Below, one piece after another: positions 12,761-24,874 of a DNA stretch of 64,000 nucleotides. The DNA comes from Rostratula benghalensis (lineage: Eukaryota > Chordata > Aves > Charadriiformes > Rostratulidae), in contig VXAI01000276.1 in NCBI GenBank assembly GCA_013399305.1, forward strand, positions 560,338-624,337, read 5' to 3'. The notes below the pieces were generated by a model. The model did not search any database. It was not told where the DNA came from and saw only the letters and a program-made list of their open reading frames with translations. The position numbers and the translations under genes were made by a program. How positions within the stretch are numbered: position 1 is the first letter of the stretch; the number at the start of each line of letters is the position of its first letter.

Positions 12761-13644
12761 CTGGTCTTTGTTTACATATGTTTCCCCAGGGACAACCCCC
12801 CAGCAGAGCCAGGGCTTCTGGCCTTTTCATCAGGCTGTGGGGATCCAAAGCAGTTGTCATATGGAAATGGTTAAACAGAGATTACAGGGAGCTCTTCACT
12901 GCAATCCACCCCGTTTAGAGCCTGAAAAGTAAGGAGTAGGGAGAGGAGGCTGAGGAAAGGGGCTGCAGCTTACCCCGGCAGCCGTTGGGATGCAGCAGGG
13001 ACTCGGTGGCAGAGGGTCAATTTGCAGGGGCCAGGGTGGTGTGGGCCTCCCATGACACCATGATGACAGCTGCCACTTTCCCTTCAATGTCCCATATGGG
13101 TGCATATTCACGTATGATGTAAATCGTGTTCCATGGGTGATGTAAAATCTCTGACATCCCTCTGGCTGGCTTTTACGTATGTGACATGAAAGCTTCCCTA
13201 CCAAAAAAGGGGAACACGATTCTGCCACATATCAAGAGTAACAGAATAGTACTTTAAAAATTAAAAGATCCCCAATGCTTTCTTTGAATCAGTTAAAACC
13301 TTTTGATTAGACTATGCTTTGCCTCTCTTTTGTGCTGGCTTTCCATGGCCCTTCTAATAAAGGGATCTGCTGGCAGGAGCTTGTGCCAAAATTTTAAGCA
13401 AATGTTGCAGAATATTTATGGATAATGAATTTTGAATTTATTATAGTTATTGCACAGGAAATATGAAATCTCAGCACTGCGCTCCTTCAATCAAGGATAT
13501 GCAGGCAAATGCATGACCTACACAACAAATTAACCCAGGTAAAATATAAAATATCAGATACTTGCAACAAACTTCACCTGAACACAACTGGGAATTGTTC
13601 ACAGAAATTACTCAGTGAGTGCTTGAGAATAATGAATTTATATT

Positions 13645-13659
13645 AAAAAAAAAAAAAAA
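13645..13659. repeat. Poly(A) run
   Basis: Fifteen consecutive A. There is no clear retroposed body upstream, so it is best treated as a simple repeat. Confidence 0.9.
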
Positions 13660-13839
13660 GAAATCAGAATCCCCTCCTTACCAGCCACCAAGAATAAAAA
13701 TGCAAAATATGTCCTATTATTCACTGCAGTTACATTGTGTGCCTGGCTCTGCCAAAACAGCTGTGTACTTATCCAAAGGTAAAAAAAAAAGGTTTGAGCG
13801 AGGGTCCTGTTTTTAAGCAGGTCCAGGCTGCAGTGCAGT

Positions 13840-14250
13840 TGTTTGAAACGCTCTGTGTCGGTGTGTGCTTGCTCCCACCACATGTGGCAGTGCTGCGAGG
13901 ATACAGCCAGGCTGTTCCTGGTGGGACTGTGTGGACGGTACATGGGAATGTCTCCAGAGGTTGCTCCGTGCCAGCCTCATTTCTGCACATCCAGAGGCCT
14001 CCTCGGAGAAACCCACCCGGCAGTGGGTACAAAACGGGAAGATGCTCCACACCTCCCATTTCCCCTCTGCCCACGCTGCTGGCAGCTGAGGCCAGACGTG
14101 TTCGTCGCACCTGTGGGCCACTGCCATCTTGTGCAACGTGCAGAGAAACGTCGCCAGGGTCCAGTGCAATGGGACGATGCACTGCCAGCAGGGCCTACCG
14201 GGGTCTNCCCCCACTGGGCCACAGGACTCTCCATCTCATTTCCCTCCACA
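13840..14250. other. GC-rich block with one undetermined base
   Basis: About 400 bases clearly richer in G+C and CpG than the surroundings, with an N at 14207. It is open in several frames on both strands (up to about 180 codons), as expected of GC-rich DNA with few stop codons. No frame shows a recognisable domain, and the N falls inside the longest ones. It could be a small CpG-island-like or regulatory block beside the conserved-looking DNA that follows. Confidence 0.4.
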
Positions 14251-14254
14251 CGAT

Positions 14255-14720
14255 TTACCATCTGTGAGCTCGTCTTTAACCTAATAAAAATCATCTCGCT
14301 TTTGACTAACAAGAAAAGGAAACAGTGCTCATTGTGGGGTTTGGGGAAAATGGCCTCGCTAATCTGCAGGATGAGAATGGAGTGATTTATAGGCGGATTT
14401 AACTGTGGGCCATGATTAGGGGGCTGGTAGTAAGTGCATTAGATGTCTAAGTGTGGCAATAGAGTAAATAGGCGTTTTATTTATCGCAGTGCCAGGGGCC
14501 TCTTAGCGGAAGAGCGCTTCTCCAAATTGAAATATAGCAGAGTTTACACTCCTGATTAGGGCTTCAAGCGCAGAGCCCAAGGCTATCAGCGAGCAGAAAC
14601 AACGCTCGCTGACACCTAATTGTCACTGGATTAATGTGCAAACAGGGACCGCAAACAGCAACAACAAATAACCCGGTGTCAGAGCTGCTGGTGGCAGTGT
14701 CCACTAAGTGACTGGGGGCC
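14255..14720. promoter_or_regulatory. Candidate conserved non-coding element (enhancer-like)
   Basis: This block stands out for even, non-repetitive composition with many transcription-factor-like words: AACCTAATAAAAATCATC, GTGATTTATAGGCGG, GGCGTTTTATTTATCGCAG (HOX/CDX-like TTTTATTTATCG), CCTAATTGTCACTGGATTAA (paired and homeobox-like) and GCAAACAGGGACCGCAAACAG. Such density with no coding frame or repeat signature is what vertebrate developmental enhancers look like. It directly follows the GC-rich block. No alignment could be run, so conservation is inferred and not shown. Confidence 0.4.
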
Positions 14721-14854
14721 AAATTGAAGTTTATATCTCAGAATCTGCTGAGATCAATGCATCAGCTGGGTAGACAGGGCTGGAAATATTTTGCTGTTGT
14801 ATGTGTTGTATGAATTTACATATGGTACAGGTGTGGAGCTAGCTATGAAAAAGG

Positions 14855-14869
14855 AAAAAAAAAAAAAAA
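14855..14869. repeat. Poly(A) run
   Basis: Fifteen consecutive A preceded by GAAAAAGG. Simple repeat. Confidence 0.9.
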
Positions 14870-14874
14870 GGATT

Positions 14875-17365
14875 TGTTTTCATGCCCAGTGTAAACTCTA
14901 ACGTGTAGTGTGTGTAGTACTGCCAGGTACTGGCAGAGGAAAATCCCCTCCAGAAATCCATGTACCCCTTTGAAAGCCCCCAGACTCATAAAAATTAGTT
15001 ACTTAGAAAGATGCCAAGTGCATGTGTGTGGCTGTGTCTGTAACAAGAGAGGCAAAGCTTGTAAGGAAAAGCAACATATTTCATTAGACCGACTGATTCT
15101 CTCTGGGTTAAGAAGACCAAGCATCTGAGCTCAGAAACCCCTCTTCATATAGTAAGATACATAATCCATATGTGTGAATTCATATGCCTCAGAACAAGCA
15201 ACTGTTCCACTCTTTAAATTATGAAAGGAGGTACGTATCCCCATTATTAGATGGAGTTCAATAATATGCCCATTGTTAGCATGTATATCATGTGAAGCTA
15301 CCTACCCATTTGCCCATAAACTAAGTAAGGGCAATATTGTTCAATTTATTTCCTTTATACTTCATAGCCATTCAGGTAATTTATGTGAATAAGGTCTTTT
15401 GCTCTATGATCTTGTGACTTTCACTGGCATCTCCATATAAAATTTTATAACCCTGTTTGTGAATCAAATCATTCCCACAACAACTGATTCAATCTGGGTC
15501 GCCACCTGTCCAGCTTTGGCCTGGAGGAAGCAGTGTGGGCATGTGAGCCCTGGATTTTCCACTCCTGAATCTGGTTGGCTTGCTTGTTCCAAGGTATTTC
15601 TACCGAAGATCTCGCTACTGCTGATAAATTCTTCCAAGGTAAGAGAGACAAAAAAAATCCTGTGCTGTTCATTTGCAGCAGCCGCCTTCTTTTAAACTGA
15701 AAAATTAACATCATTTCCCTGGAAAAAACAAAAGTGATTAAAAATGAGCATAAAAACAACTGCAAGAATTGGTGAGCAGCCAGGGAGTTCACATATTCAA
15801 TCATTTTTTTTCCTATAATTAGCTATTGAGAAAGGAAAATTCACAAATATGTGATTTATGTCTCTAAATGTATTTCTAAAGTTCTTAAGTTTTATTGACC
15901 ATGAAAGTTGGTCTTTCCCTGTGTTAAGAACTGAAGAAGCTATAGAGCTAGCTAGTAGCTCAATGGTGCAAAGTCTTATGATTTAATCTTGACATTTGCA
16001 ATTTTTTGCTGTAAAATATTACTTTCTTTATTTCAGGACTTTAGTGTAAAACCTCGTAATTTCCTTTAAGCTCCATTTGATTGTCAATTGCACAACTCTC
16101 TCCAAAGCTTAAAGCTTATGATTTTCATACACATATGATTTATTTCCTTTGTACCACAATATAATGTACTTTGGTGCAAATTCTCCTTATTCCTCTTGCA
16201 TCCTGATCTTCCCTGCCTTGTGGCTAGGATTTTTGTGTGTATGACAGTACTTGGGTATGTGAGCTTTGAACTTCCTGTAGATTCATTTAGAAATGTTTCA
16301 AATACCCATCTCTGGGATTGAACCAGCTGCATATCTGATCTACTCCGCTTAATGACTTCCAGGAAGTGGTGGTCTTGCTATTGGCATATTTGGAGAAGGG
16401 ATGGGATCAATTTTCAATATTGAAACCATTCCAACAGCTATTTACACACAATTTATTTCAGAGCTTCAAAGCTGCATACAGGTAGGGAGAAGTGGTTTAT
16501 ACTGCAAATTTGCAAACATTTCTAGTTTTCTCTTAGTTCATTAGAGTCAGAAAATCATAAAACTGAGTTTGCAACAGGGAAGTCCCAAGTTCATTTTACT
16601 AACAATATGCTTGATGAATTCAATGTATTTTTAATCCAAGTGTAAAACTCTAAGGACATCCAAGGTGCTGACTAGAGCATGAAAATCTAAATTAATGCTC
16701 TGCCAGAATGACAGTACTTAAACAACCAAAATATCACCCACAGGCATTAGGCTTTCTGAGAAGTTCATAATCTATATATTGTTATTGTAAAGATTGTGAT
16801 TTCATGCAGAAAATAATTCACAAATCATAATTAACATCACTCCCGATAGATGACCAAAGGCTTTAAATATACATTTCACATTTTGCTGTTTCAAAAAGCT
16901 ATACAACCCTGTAATATATGATTACTACAGATATATATCATAAAATGGCCATACTGTTCAATATACCAGCAAAGACTCATAAATCAAGGGATAGTTTTCT
17001 TAACTGTATGTAATGTTGATATTTTACTTTTTAATCACATAAAATCTGCCAGCTAATGTCTTTCAGCCATATAGATCCATGTATGTCCGTTCATAGCTAT
17101 TTGAAGGAGCCTAGAGCTGGAAGATGCTCGTTTATACAGACTGTTCTAAAATGGGGCCTATTTCCTTACTTGGGCAAAATGCCCACTGGAGAGAGCAGGA
17201 ATTTTGCCTGAACAAGGACTGCACAATTAGCCGTGAAGCATGCCAGAATGTTTTGCACCAAGGAGCTCTGGATAGTGTTGCCCAAAGGAAAATGCCCATG
17301 TCTCCCTCACAAACCTGAATAGGATGTCTGGAGTGAGAATTTAGAGCCCTTCCCATGGAAAGAGA
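14875..17365. other. No gene recognised
   Basis: AT-rich unique-looking DNA. The 78-codon plus-strand frame at 15459-15695 crosses a donor-like AAG|GTAAGA at 15638, but I see no acceptor with a pyrimidine tract in front of it. Nothing else is supported. Confidence 0.45.
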
Positions 17366-17371
17366 GGGGGG

Positions 17372-17390
17372 AAAAAAAAAAAAAAAAAAA
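17372..17390. repeat. Poly(A) run
   Basis: Nineteen A following a G-run, continuing into GAAAGAAAAT. Simple repeat. Confidence 0.9.
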
Positions 17391-17664
17391 GAAAGAAAAT
17401 AATGGTAAGTTGATTTGCAGTGGTAACAAGCTAAATCCAGTAGTGAAGGACCTCACTGCGTCATCCTGTGTGCTGGTGAAGCCCTCTGCCAGGCTCTGCA
17501 CAGGCGCCGGGCTCCCAGCCAGCACAGCCGACTGCAGGACTGGGGCCTGAATCTATTCCTCACTAGCAGAGCTGACTGCAGAATTAAAGCTTTCAGACAC
17601 AATTTTCAAGTTGATAACACATGGACACGGCAATCCCATCCACGTGATGGCGACTGCAGCATTC

Positions 17665-17775
17665 AGGCACTAGATTGTAGGCTCCTCTGGGCAAAGACTT
17701 TTTGTTTTGTTTATTTATAAATCATCCAAGTGCATCTATCATGCTGTATGGATGATAATAATAAAGAGATGCTCA
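17665..17775 (+). mobile_element. Ancient L2/MIR-like or CR1-L3 3' tail
   Basis: The phrase TAGATTGTAGGCTCCTCTGG followed by GCAAAGACTTTTTG matches the well-known 'agattgtaagctc...gggcagggact' tail of old amniote LINE/SINE families. The copy ends in GATAATAATAATAAAG, as these tails often do. It is heavily diverged. A remnant of what looks like the same family, on the opposite strand, lies at 60245-60340. Confidence 0.55.
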
Positions 17776-18415
17776 TGGCTCCCGATACAGATGCAGCAAG
17801 GAAAACATGGGGTTAGTTTCGGGAGGAATGAGAAAAAAGTGAGAAGACAATAAATTGCATTTAGTTCATTGAACTGTGGAGGAAGAAAAAAAATAAAGCT
17901 CTGGCTTTAACAAACCCTTATTGAGACACTGATTGCTCTGTAACAGACATAGTTGTGCCGTGCTAACGTTTGCTCATTAACTAGTCATGAATTTGTGTCA
18001 CACATCAAATACTAGTAATGAAACAAAATTAAAATAATGGTTTGCCTTTTAGCCCAAATATATGAGGGGTGTTAGCATGCCTACACAAACATTTTAAACA
18101 TCACATAAAAATATGTGTTTGGACAAATATGAGTTGAGGGTTGGTTTAAATTACGTCAAGTTTCAATAAAATTTCTTTTTATTGGAAAGGGAGACTGGTG
18201 TCTAAAAAGCACAATCGAAAAAACAGCCTTTTGAGTATGGTAGGACTGCCAAATTACTGTGCCAAAACTCCCATTAGGGAAAGGTAGGCTGAAGTAAGAA
18301 CACAGGCTTGGCCCTGTTGTGTATTTGAACACAACAAAGTGCCGTGGCATAAATCAACGTCTCAGCATGGAAGACCTAAATTGCAGAGTTCTATTTCAGT
18401 TAATCAACTTTTTTA

Positions 18416-18429
18416 TTTTTTTTTTTTTT
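18416..18429. repeat. Poly(T) run
   Basis: Fourteen T preceded by TTTTA. Simple repeat. Confidence 0.85.
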
Positions 18430-21400
18430 CTTACCAGTCCTTTTTTTGAGCACGTCTGTTCACTATAAGTTGCAACTATTTTCTTTACTGACAAAAGCAA
18501 TGCTCTTGTGGTTAGAAGGGTTAATAATGTGAAATAATGAAGCAGAATTTACCAGTGAGGTTTAACATTAAAGAAATGTGAGAAATCTATCCATTCAATT
18601 ACTGCATCCTGTAAAGTGTCCTGATACTTTGGACTGCTTCAACACCATGGGATGAGCTAAACAACGGGGCAGGCTACAGCCACCAGCAAGGGGAGGTCCT
18701 GCTCCCACTCCATTTCCCCTTCTCCTCTCCCCCTGCTCCCAGCCAGGCACTTGTGCTGCTTGCCATGCACACTAGCCCTCCGCAGGCTCCTCTGAGAGCT
18801 GATTCAGCTTGCCAACCTGGCAGAAAAGCAATGCGACTGAATGGTGGGGTGATTTTCTGCTGGGTGAATGAGCTGAAAGAAAAGGAGGGAGGTTCTGATG
18901 AGCAAAGGAGATGGTGCAAGGCAGGTGGTGGGACCATGTGGCCAAGAGAGAGAGAGAGTGGGTGAGGGAGAGAAGAAAGGACAACAGGGAGAGGAAGCAA
19001 GATCTGCCTCTTTGGGAGTCAATAAACCATGACATAGGCACAGATACTCCTACAACTGCAGCTCTGGATTGTGATTTTTTTATATGAAGTGTCTGGTGAC
19101 AACACCAACCTGAAGTCTTCTTGCCCCCAAGCCACCAATGCAAGTGCAAAGTTAGTAGCAATGCTATTAGCATTCACAATGAGGGGTTTGTGAATTGGAG
19201 ATGATAAGGCACAAGTCCAGTAAAAGCACTGGATTAAAGATAAATGGAAGCTTGGTAGACTGTGCCTCATCTACCAGAATAATCCTTTAGTTGAAAATCA
19301 TGTCAACAAGTGAAAATCAGCCAAGACGTAGAAGCACCCTGCTCTTTAATATTGTCAACCACGGTGGGACAGTTTTGACTGAACAGAACACCAGCATGGG
19401 GTCTTCTGAGAACCCCCAGTTCACATGAACAGGTTATTCCATTGAAACAGCTGAGGTATACAAACCCTTTCACTTTAAACTATCCAACGTTAGGTCTCCA
19501 ACAATTCACTTATGAGTTCACCTCTGAGTAGGAAAGAAGCAGCTACTTGGGAAGATCATGTCCCACTACCGAAGCCAAAGAAATTTTGACGAGGGCAAAC
19601 TGTAGGTCTTCTCTGAAAGTGTGTGACATCTCTCCCGTGTATTTATATCTATGAGCATCAGCAAATCCCTGGTTACCTTACAACAAAACAGGGACTCCAA
19701 ACAGTAACACAAACATCCAGTGCTCTAACTGCTAGCATAATAGTCCTAATGACCAGAATTTGGGTTTGCTTTTAGGCATTAGAAATGCTTATTTTAGTTC
19801 CAGGAAAACTGAGGTTATATGCAGAAGAAAAATTACTATTCTAGTGTATTCCAAATTTGGGAGAGGTACTTGTTTGGTTTTTAACTGTGGTGTTTTACTG
19901 CCTTAGAACAAATCCATCTACAAAATAATAAGCTATTAGTATAACACCTGCAAAGGTCAAAATACAGACTTCTCAGTGGTGGTTAGGATGCTGATCCTAT
20001 ACATAAAGTAATGATGTAGGGGTGTAAATACACTGAATGATAGGAACACATTCAGAAGTCTGTAGCAAAGACCCGTGGGAAACATACCAGATTCTGTGCA
20101 TGTGTAGAGACAGGTAAGTAAAAGTATAAAAGGCAGAGGCTAGGAGTGAAAATGTGCTGTGAGACAATACGATTTGTGCGACCCATATTTTTAATGCTCG
20201 TAATCCAGATAGAGGTCTTTTTTAGAGGTCCCAGTCTAGGGAAAGCTGCTCAAATCAAGGGAGGACATCACTCTCTGAGACTTGTAGTCTCTGGGACCCT
20301 TCATACTAATAGGAGAGAAACTGTGATCTTCTATGCTTTACACCGTCTAGGTGTAACTCTCCTAAAGGGAGTGAGGAAGTCCCAAAGAGACACCTCTGGA
20401 AAGTTCCTACCATAGGGAAGATGGACATCTTGGAAAAATTAAATTAGTCCCATAATAGTATATAAATTTGTAGAACACAGTCTTTTAAAATATTCCTAAC
20501 TCTCAGAAGACTTAATCAATGTTACACAAATTACAGAATCATTTAAGAGTGTTGGTATGAAGAAAAAGCCCATGCTTGTGTCCCTGTGGAACGTTAACAA
20601 TATCAAGACAAGCTGCCTATCCAAAATACCAGTGAAATTACATATCTTCTGCCAAGGTTGATGAAATTATGATGGCTCCACGTCAGTTTTTTTCCTGTTT
20701 AAAGGGAAATCTATGGTCAAGTATGCCTTGAAGTTCTTCAGGTTCATTAACAAGGTCAAAATCAATGTTATTTTACTGTTTGGAATCATTTTTGGCGGAA
20801 CAATGAAAAGAAACCATAGTAGAAGTAGTCTTAATATAATCATTTTCTTTTCATTGTTCTTTATGGGAAAATAATTTGGCCCGAAATTTAGTGGTCCCAT
20901 CTGGGAGGTGATATCTTTAAAAAGGTGGTCTGAAGGACAGGTTTTACTGTACTTTAATAGGCTTATAGATTAATATAAATCTTAATATTCATAATCTGTA
21001 CTATTCCTTTTCTCAATATCTCGTCCATCTATACATCTATTTGTAATGTGTGTTTCAAACACAAGTTAAACTTGATTTTATTGAAAGTACTGATGGTGCT
21101 ATAGGGATAATAATTTCTGAAAAAGTCAGGAGGTCAAATGTATAGTTAGTTTTCTCTTGAAAACTATTTTATTTTAAAAAAAAGAAATCAAATACTAGTG
21201 CCTTGTAGCTGAATGTTCCCTGAATATTTTGAAATATCTGATTGCCCGAGATAAAATATATCAATTTAAAAATGGATGTTATTGCAATGAAATGCATAAT
21301 TATCAGCCCAATTTGTATTCCTGTGCAAGGGTAAAAACCTGGAGCAATTCCATGTAATTCAGTGTGAAAGCCACCAGTCTGTTTTTACTAGAGCTATTCT

Positions 21401-22662
21401 GGGTTTGCAAAATTAATTGAATCATTTTAATTTTCAGGCCAGAAATGCAGCATTATAAACTTCCCATCACAGAAAATCAAGTAAGTAGTGTGTAAGCCCA
21501 CTTTTTGTAGCGTGGTTTTGCAGACAACACAATACTAGAAAGATATCTAGGCACTTGAAATATTTGTCCCCAAGGACACCTACAATATTTATTCTAGGTG
21601 CAGTGCTTTTAAATGGGAGCGGTTGTTGTCATTTGTTGTTGTTGTCATTAGTTTTTATGTAAGCTGTACGTAGGAAAATTTACAAGTGTCTGCTAATGCC
21701 TCTTTGTATTAACAGAGAACAGCAATAAGCAAATGCTGCTCGTGTGAAGTGACGAGCATTACTTTATAATACTCAGCCATTATCTGCTAACTGAAAAATT
21801 AGTTGAACTTTGGTAAATTGCAGGCACAGGCCAGTACTTATCTACTTTCTGCTGATTAGAGGATGAAATATTTGCATGATTTGAATTGCTTTTACAGAAA
21901 TCAGGACAGAGCATGTCAAATACCCCCAGTACATGAAAAAGCTATGCCTGCTACATGGAAGACACTGGACCAAATCCTGTGTGTGTATAGTGCAAGCTGT
22001 GGTAACAGGCAGGATTATCATGCAGGTACAGCCCACTTCAGAAAGTGCCCACAAAGTCTTCTTATATTTTTTCATGTCACCTCTTAGCTGTGCAGCAGCA
22101 AGTGATTAATGTATTACTTACTGGTTATTATGGAGCTGTTGGTCTGTTTTGACTTTCTTCTAGTACAAACTGAGCAGGAAACCACTGTGCACTTCCTAAC
22201 ATGAATACCAAAATGGATTTTGTAACTGGTCGGCAAGATAGCCCAGATTTTCTCTGCCAGCTATTAGATGGTCTGATCTTGGACTGGATTATCATGGAAA
22301 GGAAAAAAAAAAATTGCTGGCGAGATGTGTCTGAATGCTGAGAAGCGTTAGCAGAACTTTGCAGTCAAGCTGACCATCTGGAATAATGGACAGTATTGGC
22401 TGTCTTCCATTAGAGGGAATCATTCAAAGTCATAACGGGCAGTGGTCACTAGGGAAAGGGCCAGAGAGAAAGCTAGTCATTCTTTTATATTTGTATGGAG
22501 TATTAGTGAAGATTTATTAAAACACTTGTCTTATTCCTACAATTGACAGACGTGGTTATTAATGTCTTTAGCTACCTTTGATAAAGATATTGCTTGCTAT
22601 ATTTCAAAAAGGTTTACAATACTATATGAAGTATAGCCTCTTTATTGTGGTATTTGAAAGTT

Positions 22663-22688
22663 AAAAAAAAACCAAACCAAACCAAAAC
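22663..22688. repeat. A-rich (CCAAA)n simple repeat
   Basis: A run of A followed by repeated CCAAA units. Low-complexity DNA. Confidence 0.85.
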
Positions 22689-24189
22689 AGGTTGGCAATG
22701 TCACCGGGCTTTATGTGGTACACAGACAGAACAGGAGGTTTTGCTAAATTTTAATAACATAAAGAAATCTGGTTCATCCTTTATTTGTATATGTGTAATA
22801 GCATCATTTTGTGTATAATTACTTGTCTTTTTTGATTAGAAGGGCTTATTAATACATTCACACTTCGTGTGAGGGCTAAATAGAATTCAGTTATTTATTT
22901 TTCTATGACAGTATCTTGCACAGTGAATTATAATACAATTCAGCTGGCAACATCCCCAGATAAAAGGTGATAAGCAGATCTTACTCTAATCCTATACAGT
23001 GATGCTAAAATATCACTGTTTCATTTTGTTATTCCAGGAGAAGAATAAGCAAGCACATGTTTATAAAAGAATTGCTTTGATAACTTATTTGGAGGCATTT
23101 CCTTATAGGTGCATTTCCTTCATTTTCAGTGACTAAGAAAAATAATGAATTAGTGATAAATAAGAAGAGGATATTGAAATCTTGTGTCCTAAAATGGATC
23201 CAAGGGGACAAAGGACAAAGGATTAAAGTCACGCTGTAAATAATGGTTTCAAAATGCCAAAGTTTGTAACTCACAACTACCGGTGACAAATATTAATTAA
23301 ATGTTACTTGACAAGCATAAAAGCACAGTATAAAGGATGAACAAAACACTGTATACTGAACAATTCCTTTTCTGTGAACAATGATCTTCATCACACACAG
23401 ACCACAGACATCCAAACCATGCAAGTCCCAGGTCAAGTTCTGCCATTGTTTACAACTCAGACCCAGAGGAGTTAATGAAGCTGCAGGGCTGTACAGCACT
23501 TGATTCTTTATGTCTCTAACCTCATCTGATAAATGTTACTATTCACCCATGTATACAGAGTAGGAAACTAGCCATTTATTTGGGCCATGCTTAAAAAAAA
23601 TTAATTCAGACCATACTTTAAAAAAGCAGAATTTTTTCAGTATTACTGATTTTAAAATGTTGCTAAGTGGGATAAAACTATCACCTCTACCCGTTCCAAA
23701 ACCAAGCCCAGCACTTGCTAACAATATAATCTGAGGCAAACTTCCACTCCACGGTACAGGATAGTAGGCTTCCCAAAGCCCAGCTGATTATTTCTGTATG
23801 CATGCATGTCGTTCCACCCATCCAAGCTGTTGCATAATCAGGCATATTCAGTGGGAAAGGTGCTAGCTTGCTGAGCTCCGTGGGAAGCATTTGCTGCTTG
23901 CTGACAATTTCTGGACCTGTTTCCCAGCAGTGGGAATCTGGAGTTTTTGCTAAGTTTTGTAGCAGTCTCTTCTCAGCCATTGAAGCCTTCCTCATCTCTC
24001 TGAGTTCTCGATGTACTGTTAGCCGCTTCGATGATACTCATTTTAAAAGGTTAACAAACGAGAAGCTAAACCAACCATACAAATAACAGCCAAAAGAACA
24101 GTTTCCAAAATGTGTTGCTGTAGTGCCATTTCCAATTTAATATTCAGACAGAGTAAAGCTAAAGGCCACCAAACCAGGTGGATGAAATA

Positions 24190-24870
24190 GTTCTGCATTT
24201 TATGACTCATTCTTAAATGAAATCTCTTAAATATTGCTAATGAAGCCAGTTATCATATACAGACCTGTAATGCGCCCTTTCTAAGCTGGTTCAGTTACAT
24301 TTCCCTGTCTAGCAATTTACCCCAGGCCCCTATTAAATGAATTATCACGGCTCCTAAATCATCTCAGCAGGGGTTTCCGCTAATCCCATCAAGACACTTA
24401 CACTCCCTTTCTTCCCTCCTAGTGACATAATGAATTATTATTTCATGGGGAGCTGTTAAAGAGGCCCCTTTGGAAGAGCGTAATGTGCAGCACGGGGAAG
24501 GGGAGGGAGCTGCCTGCTGAGGAAGCTGTGGTAGGTACCACAGCCCCGGGCTGCCCGGACGCCCCACTGGTAGAGAGACAAAGGCCACTGGTGCCCCGGG
24601 CTCCCTGTGACTCCTCTGGGGCTGGCCCCTACAGCCCCCCTGGCCCCAGGGATGACAGGCGGGCTCATTCCCCCCTCCCCACTGTCCCCTGCCCTCTGCT
24701 TACCCTCCTGGTTGTGAAAAGCAAAGGGAAAGGGAATATAAATGTTTTCCTTAACCAGAGGAAGCACCCCGCTCACAAACCGCTTGCGGAATCCATTAGG
24801 CTAATTTATTAAACACAATTTGCCTTGTGTGGCTGAACTGAGTAATGATAAAAAACATAAATAAGGAGAA
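24190..24870. promoter_or_regulatory. Candidate conserved non-coding region
   Basis: Two blocks look enhancer-like. The first (about 24190-24480) has TTGCTAATGAAGCCAG, CCCCTATTAAATGAATTATC, CGCTAATCCCATC and CATAATGAATTATT. The second (about 24770-24870) has TTAGGCTAATTTATTAAACA and GAGTAATGATAAAAAACATAA. Between them is a C-rich stretch with many CCCC runs, which could form G-quadruplexes on the minus strand. Many homeobox-type TAAT cores and no repeat signature suggest cis-regulatory DNA. The 106-109 codon open frames here are GC-driven. Conservation was not tested. Confidence 0.35.
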
Positions 24871-24874
24871 AGCA

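Larger units (their letters stand above)
17780..24185. other. Long gene-free AT-rich stretch
   Basis: No gene recognised. A donor-like ACAG|GTAAGTAAA at 20115 (plus) has no convincing exon body. The block around 21700-21830, with AATAAGCAAATGCTGCTCG and TGACGAGCATTAC, looks mildly regulatory. Otherwise I see only simple repeats such as the T-run at 18416-18429. Confidence 0.45.

Noticed and set aside
13737..14385. Overlapping 176-180 codon plus-strand ORFs and 111-137 codon minus-strand ORFs
   Set aside because: All lie in one GC-rich patch with few stop codons, overlap on both strands, include an N and show no recognisable domain or splice context.
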